From Marisa cornuarietis (lineage: Eukaryota; Mollusca; Gastropoda; Architaenioglossa; Ampullariidae), in contig SMMW01000145.1 of NCBI GenBank assembly GCA_004794655.1, forward strand, positions 2,157,501 to 2,221,500: a stretch of 64,000 nucleotides of DNA, read 5' to 3'. The notes beneath the pieces are model-generated. The model searched no databases. It saw only the letters and a program-made list of their open reading frames with translations, and was not told the DNA's origin. How positions within the stretch are numbered: position 1 is the stretch's first letter; every line of letters starts with the position of its first letter. Of the stretch, positions 11,801 to 23,300 are shown one piece after another. The position numbers and the translations under genes are program-made.

Positions 11801-13160
11801 CGCGGTCACGCCCCCCGGAGCCGCTGGGATGCACAAACGCAGCCACTCACTCAGCCGCCACGCTCACACACTCGCTCAATCGGCCAGGGGTGGGACCGGA
11901 CGTGCCTATCGAACTACGGATGAGCGTAGACCAAAACAAAGACGGAGGAACAGTACAAACAAATTTATTATACACAGAAGAAAAAAAAATAAAATAAAGA
12001 AAAAACAAAAGAGGAGAACAGATAAAACTAATGTAACACCTGTGCGTGCCCAAGCACCCACATAAACGTAGCAGAAAAACACCCCGAGCAAAAGGTGGGG
12101 GGGTACCCCCACACACACACAAAGGGTGGAACACACAAAACAAAAAGGGGATGGGGTGATGCAGGGGACACAACACTGCACACGCCGCAGCGTAGCCCTG
12201 GGGAGCAACTGCCCGTCACAATGTTCACTGTCCTGTGGCTCGCCTGTCCTGCGCAACGCTCCAGCGCTGGCCCACCTGAGAGAGGGGAGGGGTGGAGCAG
12301 GGGACACGACACCCGCACACACTGCGGTATAGTAGTGGAGGAGCAGACTGTCTCACAGCACAGGCTCCCTCCCTCCTCCGGTCTGTCCAGCACACCTCTG
12401 CAGGTCTGAAACCCGAGCAGCCCAGTGGTCACATGGGCTCCCGCGCGCAGCTCCGTCCGCCTGCAACTCCTGAGGAGGGCTTGGTCGTCCCGGGGACGCA
12501 GCCGAGTCACGTGCCCAAGAGTCGGCGATGAGGGAGACAAAAGCGATGATCCGATGACTGTGTTATGAAGAGTAAAGAGGGGATTTGGCAGGGGGGGGGG
12601 CGTTCTCAAGAGGACATGAAGATGAAGATAATGACGAAAACGACGATAATGACGAATACGAATAAGAAGAATAGGAGCAAGTGGAGGAAACATAGCAAAC
12701 CTCCATCAGCATGTGGTTAAAAGAAGGCTTCGTCTTTAAGCCCCGCTCTCAGCTACGGGCTCTCACACAACAGTACATTCTAGAATACAATTCTCAACGT
12801 GAGCTGATCACAACAACACCAAAAATACAGTCGCGCACAAGCGCCGCGACTCACGGATCAGCAAAAAAAAGAGCGCGCTAAAAACCCGCGTGCGCAGGGG
12901 AGAGGGCGAAAAACGGGAGAAGGGGGGGGGGGTTACGTCCAGTCCTGAATGACCGGTCCGCGTGGGGCTCGCGGGACGAGTGGGGTCACGGCCGCGGTCG
13001 GCTTGCGACGCGCTTCCCCCCGCCCGCCCGCGTCCCCATGCGACAAGCGAGCAAAGTGCGGTGGAGAGACAAGAGAAAATGAAAAGAGCAGAAAACAGAC
13101 ACGCGACAACACCCACCTCGCTTCTCTCTCTCTCCCCACTCACAGTGAGCAGTGCACATA
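11801..13160. other. GC- and CpG-rich block of unknown nature
   Basis: The block is much richer in GC and CpG than the flanks, most densely at 12840-13060. It has homopolymer G runs at about 12591-12600 and 12924-12932. Near its left edge TTTATT (reading AATAAA on the minus strand) occurs at about 11969 beside an A-rich stretch, as at the 3' end of a minus-strand transcript. A minus-strand open frame at 12028-12693 (221 codons) is low in complexity and shows no domain I recognise. It could be an untranslated first exon or CpG island, or a transposable element. The neighbouring CCDC191 start is more than 1 kb away. Confidence 0.35.
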
Positions 13161-13549
13161 GTACAACCGTCTCTCCTCTTCTATATCTTTATTCCCATCA
13201 TATGTATTTACTAGGAAATATTACTAGTTAAAGACTTTTTATTGACAACTGGAGTAAGTTTGTAGCTAGCTTCCCGGTCTGACAACTGACTGCACTGAGT
13301 GAATGTCACCCAGAATGAACAAAATAATGGAAACCCGGGCAGGGGTGCAACCTCACGTAGGGCGGGTACAACATAAGACAACCCCCCTCCCCGATCACTG
13401 TCTGGGCCAACACACCACGGCAAATAATAACAAAACTAACTAGACGAGTGAGAGAGGCCGGGTATAGGGCTAAGCACTGACTGGTAACCTTGCCTGCAAT
13501 GACGTAAAAAGAAATAATTTCGTCAGACCGCAGTGACGTAGAAATAGGA

Positions 13550-13713
13550 GCTTACTTTCGCACCACAGTAGGTGTACGTCAAGGATGTCCCCTATCACCC
13601 GTGCTGTTCAATATATTCTTGGAGAACATCATGCCTTGAAGCTCTTCACGACCACCATACCTCCATTTCAATCGGCAGAAGACCAATATGCAACCTACGC
13701 TTTGCAGATGACA
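13550..13713 (+). mobile_element. LINE reverse-transcriptase fragment
   Basis: Conceptual translation gives VGVRQGCPLSPVLFNIFLE and, after a frameshift near 13634, EALHDHHTSISIGRRPIC and NLRFADD. These are RT motifs of a non-LTR retrotransposon, including the catalytic ADD. Both flanks are cut off. The same family appears on the minus strand at 49.3-50.0 kb. Confidence 0.8.
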
Positions 13714-14279
13714 TTTAATTAATCTATTTAATTAATTGTAGGTCATATATATATTTCTGGCGCATGTTCATTTAACTTTAATTAAGTTAGTTTTAGCTTT
13801 TCATTTTAATGTTGTTTTTGTCTTTATAAATCTGACATATTGGGGTTTGCCACTATCTTTACACTTTGTGTACAACTTTTTTAAGGGGCTTAGATTTTTC
13901 GTTTTTATGTTCTGACCCCACCTTGTGAATGTATATGTATGGTTATAGTTCTGGTTAATTATGGATGAGTAACGGAGTCCCATATTGTCTATGGCTTAAT
14001 TTATTTCAAAGATAGTTTAAATGTTTAATAGTTATGCTTGGCAGCAGTCTTATTAATTCATTTATGGCAAAGTTTATGGCTTTTTTTGTGGCTAAACACT
14101 GAAATGTGTACAAACCCCCAACGATTTTGTTTTCTTAAATGGTCCCGTTCGTGTTTGGTTCAGTCGGAATCATTGCAGGCTAGCTTCACGTTCGGTAATG
14201 GCGTCCCAAGCTACGCCTCTATCCTCAAACGCTTATGCGCCATTTGCCGTTGAGGAATGAATTATCGCTATTACCAAGA
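13714..14279. promoter_or_regulatory. Presumed CCDC191 upstream region
   Basis: AT-rich DNA between a LINE fragment and the proposed first coding exon of the CCDC191 orthologue. The segment 14190-14279 is less AT-rich and could be its 5' UTR or promoter. I see no TATA box or X-box I would stand behind. Confidence 0.25.
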
Positions 14280-14357
14280 ATGGAAGACGACTATCACAAA
14301 GCTCAGTTATACAGATGGAAAAGACAAACAAAACCTCGGATATATTCCAGGGCTCAA
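14280..14357 (+). CDS. CCDC191: CCDC191 exon 1 (candidate start exon)
   Basis: Twenty-six codons starting MEDDYHKAQLYRWKRQTKPR, ending in phase 0 before a weak donor (CAA|GTTTGT). It joins exon 2 in frame. It was chosen because it is the only nearby ATG frame with a charged, non-repetitive N terminus and the correct phase. Confidence 0.45.
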
Positions 14358-17300
14358 GTTTGTATTTTGAGTTAGCTGCAAACAGCTAGTCTTGCTTGAT
14401 TTCATTTATCAAAGTCCCATTACAGTGCAAACCTTTTCAATAAGTTTCACCAGTTTAGATTATCCCTATAATACTAACATTATTTATCCAGTTTATGTTT
14501 TATTGTTTCGTTGTACGAATTCAGGTGCTGGCAAGTCACTTAACTACGATTTCTTACCTGATCCACAAATAGGGCCTAGATAAAATATTTGTCTACACGC
14601 TCACGCTAAATACCACTTACTAATAAGTAATATATATTCTCTTTGTTTTATTTCAGAATCATCATTCAGCTTCGACTGTTGATAATTTAAAACTGTTGAT
14701 TAATCAGTTTTTTCGTGTTTCAAGAACGTTTTCATTAACTATGTCAATCTTGTGCCATTCACACCAAATGAAAAGCCACACCTAGTGTACCCGGTCATTA
14801 CGAAGATGGAAGGAAATGTGAATGGAATTTTAATGGTGTTGCTGTTTTTAACATGGCAAAGATGAAGCAAACAAGTGACCTCTTTTATTGCACTGCCAGA
14901 TGTTTTAGTAGTAGTGGTAAATTGGGACTAGAGTACGTAGGCACAAACTAATTATTAGTGTTCCACTCACTTACATCTCTCATTTAACATGACATATGTT
15001 GCATGATGCTTCATGCTTAATAAGTACAGACTGCCTCATCAAGTATGGACTATGTGGCTTTATTCCACATCCGGTCAAATTAATGCTTTGTAGATGTTAA
15101 AGAATGTTTCCTGTTCTAAGAATGAGAAAGATCTATTTATTAAGACCACCATTTAACAACATTTATTAATTGCATTTTTGTTTTCATGGTGTTATCAGTT
15201 TTCTGATGCTGATGTTTCTTGTACAGCTAATTGTCAGTTCATTTATAGTCTTTCAGGTGTAGTTCATTAAGCTCACATTTATACGAGAAAAAGCGCTTAA
15301 CAAATTCAGTTATTGTTGTTGTTATTATTGTTATTTGATCATGATCAAAGGACAATGAACTATCAAATATTACTTCAAAATCCCTTTCATTTTTATAGAT
15401 TGCTATGTAAGAGCTACCTTGTACTTTAGTGTGTATTATGCAATATGACATCACCAGTATGCATAACCTTAGTTGTAGTCCTGAACATTATTAGAATCAA
15501 CAGTTTCAAATTTGGCAACTGATCAAAACTTTACTGACACAAAACTTGTGTGTTTAAAAATGTCTTATATTTCCTTTAAGTTTAGTGGTATTTGGCAATT
15601 TAAAATGACTTCAGCAGTGACCTGCTCAATACATGTTACTGTCATGTACATTGTTGTTTTAAAAGCTATATCCTATTTGTCTATCCCTGTTTACTTGAAA
15701 ATTTCTTTGTTCTGTAACAGAAGGTGACGACTACAGATGATATTAAGCACTGGATTGAGGTAGGCTATAAGAATATTATGCAGCTCATGTAGTGCCTGTA
15801 TATAAGACTATATGTGAAATGTCATATAGTCACTAAAAATAGGATTTAGGAAATTTATAAAACGTATCTTTTGTTCTTTTCGTGTTAGTATTTTATTTGT
15901 CCTAGCTAGAATATCTCTTGTTCATTACTGTTGGTAATTTATCTAGTTTATCTAGCTGGTGCTTATTTGTTGGCTACATCAGTGTTTTCCATAAACATAT
16001 ATAAAGTTCCTAATCATGTTAAAAAAATTTGGCTAGGAGTCTAAGTATAAAAACAAATTGGTGTCGAGGGTCTAAAAATATCAAAACATTGGTGTTGGGG
16101 TCTAAAAGCATAAGAGAGTTTAGGTCAGAGGTTTCTTCTTCTAAAACTATATAATAAACTAAATATATAAAAGCTGAGCTTTCATCATTATTATCAAATG
16201 TCAGTAACACAGCTTTACATCATAAAAAAGTCACTAAAAAGCAATTCCTTGACATAAAGGATGAAGATAAGAACAATATTACTGCATACATTGAGCTACG
16301 TTTTCTGCAAATGATCAATTAACTTTACAAACTTTTTATTTTGAGAGTTGTAAAACCGCCAGAAATTTCAATCAAGGGTCTGAAAATCTCCAACATTTTA
16401 TGGCTGGGAAATGCTGGGCTTCATTAAACCTGGGATGGTCCTGTAGTCTTGTGGTTACTGCACTAGTCTGCATAGCAGGTCATGGATTCTAGGCCCACAT
16501 AGCCAGTAACTAGACAACTCCTGATCTGGAGGTTTGCAAATCACCATCAAAATAGGTATCTGAAGTAGTTTAAGTACTGCTGGTCAGTTTATGAAGTGGC
16601 AAGTTATTTTATGAATCGTAGTCTTATGTATCACAAGTCTTCCATCTGGGTATAAATAGTATGAAGGATCATTCTTCATAAAACTGCATTTATGAACAAT
16701 GCTTTCCAGAAGGTAGAAGCTGCATCGAATCTTGCTGCTGAGGCTGTGCTGGGAAGAGGGGCAGCATCAGACAATGTTCCTGGGCGAATGCGAGGTCAAC
16801 AGGCTGTGCAGGAGATCTCAGATAATGCAAGAATACAGAATGAAGCTTACGAAGAAGGTATCTGTTCTGATATGCCAAGTTAAAGGTAGTTAAGACAAGA
16901 AAAATGCAACAAATAAATGTCAACTTGAAAGTGGCAAAAGAAGAAGTTGATTTAGAGAAGTGTTCATTCAAGTTAACCAATCTAAAATATAAAAGTGGTA
17001 AAAAAAAGTTGTTTTAATAAAGAAGTATCTAATCAAAATTTTTTAGCTTATAAGTGGTTGAAAAAGTTACCAACAAGCGCATCCCTTAAAGTTTGTCAAT
17101 CTAAAGGTGGCAAAAAAAAATTCATTTAGACAGCTTCTATCTATGCACACATAAAGATTGTGAAAATACACAAAAAGTAAGGACACAGTAGAAAAATGAA
17201 TGTGATTCTAGAGAAATAAAGAAAACATTCTTGACAGTGACAAAAGCCAGATATGATCCGCACTTTTCTTCTTATGACAGCTGAGGAATTGCTTCGGCAA

Positions 17301-20300
17301 TGGATATCCGAAAAGGTCATTCATTCCGAAGATGGAGCTGATCCTGATGCTGATGTTGAAACTGATGACCCCTGGCGACAGCAGGAGCTGGGCTCAAGGG
17401 CTAGACGAGAATGGAACAGTATGCTGAATGGGAATTTTGAAGAATTTAGTGGCATGGGATTTGCATCAAATGGGAAAAGAGAAAACAACTTAGGACCAGG
17501 TAGGTAGAACTGTTGTAATGTTGTAATCCGTTTTCGCATTCTGTACAAACTGTCCGTGCTATGTTTTAATATCATTGCTGACTCCTACCCTGACTATTTC
17601 TCTGAACTTCTCTTCCCTTACATCCTAGCCAGACAACTCTGCTCCTTGTGTAATGACCGTCCCCTAACTGTTCCTGTCACCAGAACAACAACATAGGGTC
17701 ACAGGAGGTTTAGTTACTGTGCAGCAAAACAATGGAACTCTCTCCCTTTCCATATCCGCCATATCTGCTTACTATTGAATCCTTTAAATGTGCACTGAAG
17801 ACTCTTCCTTATGCATTAATTATTCTTAACACCAGTTCCCACAATGCTAGTTCTTTTTCATGCCCTTCCCCTCTTTTCTGCTTACTGCTAGTTTCCTGCT
17901 TGTCTTCCTTTTGCAAAATCATGATACTCTCTGTCCTTGTTGCTTGGAGTATCTTCATGTCTTTTGTATTTGTCTTTATTCATCATCGTTACTTACGTCA
18001 TTCATATGTTGTTTGCTTGTTCTTCTGTCCCTCATATGTTGCGCATGTCTTGTTCTTGTCAAGCCCTAAGAGCATACTCCTTAGGAGTGTGAGTATGCAC
18101 TATAAAAAATTTTGCATTTATTAATATTATTGTGGTTTGTAGGCTTGATTTAGCCTTCTTTAGCTGTATATTAGTGTGTGTTGTCCAGAGCATGCTGGTT
18201 AGTCATATCTGTTAACTATAGTGAGCCCTGGTCAGTCTTAAAAAAACAAATTAAATGGCTATGCATGCTATCTGTATTTTTCACTCAGATCCATTCGCTA
18301 ACTTGTACAACATGGAGGAGGATGAAGCAGTGTCTACAGTGATTAAAACCATGCTTGAGAAAGAAGTGGTAAGGTCAGACTTCAGGAAGGACTTGGGTTT
18401 CGAGTCTGATCAGAAGTTTCACGACCCTCGGTCCAAAATGGAACTTCGGCATCAACGTGTCCGTGAAAATCGTGAAAAGCGGGAGCAGGAGCTGAAAAAG
18501 AAGAAGAAAGAGGCAGAGGTCAGGAAACAAGCCCGACTAGCAGCTCATCAGATAGTTTTGAAGGTAAGCTCGAGTTTATAATAGATACCTGTTTATCTGT
18601 GTTAATTAACCTCCCTGGTGTCGTCCAGAGCGGTATTTGGGCATGACTTGAGCTCCGAAATGGTTAACCAAGAGGTACTTGGATACACCAAGGAGGCTAA
18701 ACCAAACGCCATAGAGATCAAGCAGTGGTCACATGACAAGATCGAGGCACTGAGGGGCTGTTATGAGGCAACAGACTGGCAGCTGTTCTTTGACAGCTGC
18801 TCTGATTACGATGAACTCACAGAAACTGTCACGGCCTACATCCAGTTCTGTGAAGACTGTTTTGTGAAACCGAAAACAATCAAACTGTTTGCAAACAATA
18901 AGCCATGGATTACCAAAGACCTGAAAGCTTGCCTTGTTGCCAAGAAGCATGCATTTATCCAGGGTGATATGGGACAGGTAAGAGATCGGAACAAAGAATT
19001 TCGGCAGAAGACAAGGCTGGCGAAGATCGAATATAAGAATAAGGTAGAAACGAAACTAAGGGAAGGGAATGCACGCAAGGCTTGGTTGGGACTAAACAAA
19101 ATGATGGGTCGCACAACAAAAAAACAGGAGGTAGGATGTGCAGCTGGAGACCTTGCCAGTGACTTAAACAAGTTTTATGCCAGGTTTGATGTACAAGACT
19201 TTACTCGAGAACGTGAATTGATCTGTTCTTCCCTGTCACCATGTGATATCTTAGTGGATGAGAATGCCGTAACATCTTGCCTGTCCCGAATTAATCCCTT
19301 TAAAGCTCCTGGTCCAGACGGCCTAAACGGACGGGTGCTCAGATCTTGCGCCCAGCAGCTCAGTCCAATGATCACACATTTGTTCCACCTGTTCCTGAAC
19401 AGTCAGTTCTTCCCCAAGCTATGGAAGACCTCAACTATTATTTCAGTGCCCAAAAAGTCACATGCCAAAGAACTAAATGACTTCCGACCAGTGACCTTGA
19501 CCCCTATTCTTGCTAAGTGCATGGAGAGAGTTGTTTGCAACCAATTAATCACTACCATTGCTGATCAACTAGACCCCTACCAGTTTGCGTACAAAGCGAA
19601 AAGAGGAGTGGATGATGCCTGTTTGACACTCTACAACCTGGTAGCAAACCATCTGGATGGCACTGGTACATACGTGCGTATCCTATTCATGGACTTTTCA
19701 TCTGCATTTAATACCATTCAGCCACACCTGCTCTTACAACGTCTCCTAGCACTAAACGTTAACTCAACACTAGTGCTCTGGATGAGGGAATTTCTCCGGG
19801 ACCGGCCACAACGGGTCAGCATGGGAGGCACAGTCTCGAACACTCTGACTATAAATACCGGAGCCCCACAGGGGTGTGTTTTGTCCATGATACTGTTCTC
19901 TGTTTACACTAGTGAAGTCCGGACGGAATTCTCGAATTATGCCCTATCATTAATTAAGTTTGCAGATGATATGGCATTGGTTGCTCGGCTCAAGGACGAG
20001 AAGTCACTTGCAAGCTATTTCCTCCAGGTTCAAAAATTACACTCATGGTTTGGAGAAAACTTTCTGGTGCTCAATGTCTCTAAAACTAAAGAAATGGTCC
20101 TTGACAGAAGAAAACATCAACCTGCCCACACCTCTATAATTATTGATAATGAGATAATAGAACAAGTGCAAAGTTTTAGGTACCTCGGCACAGTGCTAGA
20201 CAGCAAACTGTCCTTTCAGGAAAACACCAGCATTGTTTCCAGGAAAGCACATCAGCGCCTGTTCCTGCTGAGGCAACTGAGGAATTTCGGTGTCAGCGGC

Positions 20301-23300
20301 CCTGTCCTTGAGTCAGTATATCGCAGCCTAATCGAAAGCATCTTAACATTCAATATGTCAGTGTGGTTTGGGGTTCTCTCTGTCAGAGATAAAGCTTGTT
20401 TAACGAGAGTGGTCAAGAGTGCCAGCAAGATCATTGGTTCTCCACAAAGACCTTTAGGTGATCTATATATCAAGGCTGTGAGGTTAAAAGCCGTCAGAAT
20501 CATCACAGACCCCTCTCACCCACTACATCGCCACTTCCAAATGCTACCCTCCGGCCGTAGATGGAAGCAAGTGGTCGCCAGGAAGAGTGCCTTTGCCAAG
20601 TCATTCTTACCAACTGCAATAGCACTCTTGAACAGGACTAACAAATGTACCTAGCCTGAATGTGTGTGGGTGTGTGTGTGTGTGTGTGTGTAAGAGAGGA
20701 AGAGAATGTGCATCTGCTAACTGTCATAGGTGTGAGAGGGTTAAGCATGAGTGTAACTTCATGAGTGTAGGAGGTGTGATCGTAATCTTTTCAGTTTATT
20801 ATGTATCCTTTTCTCCAGTTAATTGTGGGAGCTCCCAGCAACAAAGGAAAATTTCTATCTCTGTTGTGACCAGACATAGACAATAAAGATGTATTGTATT
20901 GTATTGTTAATATCTGAACGATTGTTGGTGACCGTTGTCTCCATGTCATCATCATCATTACTTATTGTGATGCTTTAATTTTCATTTTGGATTTACTGAA
21001 TAAAACAGCCAAATAAACAAGCACAAAGAACAAATTTAAAGAAAAATGTTTGCATCTTTGTGTTAAAGGAGGAGAAGGACCGTTACCTTCGAGCCAAACA
21101 AGAGGAGATGCAGATCCATCAACAAATGAGTGCCATTCGCAAGGAAATGGCCGAACAGCACAAAGCTCAAATGGAAGAGAAACTGAGGTAACTATGAAGC
21201 CATCTGTCACAAATATCACCTTGTGTGGAAACAAGAATCAGCTTGTTTGTTGTACCTGATGTTTTCTTAAAATCAGAAATTCTGTTTCATTTTGCTGCAT
21301 TTCAGTACATGCATCACTGTAGTGGTGGTTAACTCTACATTTCTGGTGCTCTTGCTTAGATAAGAAGTAGGTAGTGTTTTTGTTTTAAATTATACATGTT
21401 GACATAAAGAGTGAAAAACTATGCATTGTTCTTACATATCAGACATAGGGGAATGTAAGCTCATCTTTTGGTTGGGAGTGTTCATAGTGTTTCCATGGTA
21501 TACCCATTTCATATCCAGTTGAGACATTGAAATGAAGACAAATCATTACAGATGCTGAGACCGAAAAGAAAGCTGCAACAAATGCCAAATGATCAACACC
21601 AACTTTATTAATCCCAATAGACAGTTATAAATTAGGAGGAAGTGTGGCCAATTGATTAAAAAATGAATGAAAACACAGAACAAGTACTAGTTACAGGAGG
21701 AGGCAAATAATGTGGCCTAGCAAAATACCAAATAACATGCAATCTTACATCTACAACTATTTTTAAGAGACAACTGCTATATCACTCACCCACATGCACA
21801 CACAACTGACATTTCACCTTTTGTTGAGCAGCTGGACTACTGATGGTACAAACAATTTCAAGTGCCTATTTTGCATGCAGGCATAGCATAATGTTTGCCT
21901 GAATAGAGTAAAACAAATCCTTCTGCCAGAACATCTTCTGGCATGGACACAGTATTGGAAGCTTTTCTGACTTTTTGCTAATCACAAAAAAAGCCAAATC
22001 CCTCTGCTTAACACCAATGATGATGATGATGATGTCAATTTATATTGCACAGGTATCCATTCAAAAGAATACTCATTGCGCAGCAAAAAAACAAGAGAGA
22101 AAAAAAATAAAACAACAGGAAAATAAAAAAATAATAATGACCTTGGGACAAACAGAGACAATTTATGGCTGACTAGTTTCCTTATTTGATGTTAGCACCA
22201 TTGGAACATGCAGTACAAGCTGTTCGTTGTGGTGCAGATGTAAACTTTTCAGGAGTTTTAATTTTTCAAGCAGAATTTGTGAAATGCTTTAAAATATATT
22301 GTTGTGAATGATGGTGTCGGTGGTGACGATTATAATAACAGATGATTTACAAAGCACATTGACAAGTAGCTCTATGCACTTATATATGTTATGCTCCCTG
22401 GGGAACATAACATCATTCCTCACTGACCAGTACTTTCAACCCAGTTTAGATAGAGACAGTGTACAACACATCACCTAAAACAAGACACCACAGGTAAAAT
22501 AGCACAGAATTGCAGATGTCCTGTTCAGGAAATATCACATATTGCATGATCATCAATAATATATATCTACATGTTGGCTAAATACTGTTCGCAGTATAAA
22601 GTCTCAGAAGTCTAAATTTGTAAATTGCTTGGTGGTGGTGTTCATATATAGGAAAAAACCACCTTCTAGTGGCTTGCTTGTGCAGACTGAAACATGAACA
22701 AGAAGTACTGGCTCGTCAAGCTGAGGCTGAGCTAGAGAGACAGCAAGCTCTAGAGAAGCAAGAAATGCTGAAACAGCACAAGGAGCATGAGCGCAAGTTG
22801 ACTGAGATGGCACAGCAGGAACTTGCCACGGCCAAAGAAGCAGCACTGAGGTTAAAGGTGATCCTTCTTTGTAGTTCCTTGTTACAACCAGCCTCAGTTT
22901 ATAAATGCATGCTTGGGAAGTTCTAATGTTACGCTTTACCTCATTCTGTGTGAAGATATTAAATGAAAATTATTCCAAGCAAAGTGTATAAATATATGCA
23001 GTGCCTTCAGCAACTAAACATAGCAGACCACATGTGCGCCACGTTTAATCAGTGTACTCCAAAACCAAGGGAACAAAAAGGAATCCAATCCAATCATTTA
23101 AATACGTAATGTATGTTTGAATGGCGTTACATCCCATAACACAACAACAGGAAGACATTGATTTGAAAATTTGAATATTCTGGATTTTTTTTTTTCTTTT
23201 CAAGACAAGGGCACATGTCATGATACCTGGTGACATTTAAAAAATCATTGGAGCCTATTTCATACAAATTGTTTTTATCATAATGCATTACGTTCATCAC

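Noticed and set aside
12028..12693. 221-codon minus-strand open frame
   Set aside because: It is Pro/Ser/Cys-rich with skewed composition, no recognisable domain, and lies in a GC-rich block where long frames arise by chance.
18618..20654. The RT frame as a host gene exon
   Set aside because: It has LINE-specific motifs and a LINE 3' terminus, and exons 5 and 6 of CCDC191 join in phase around it.
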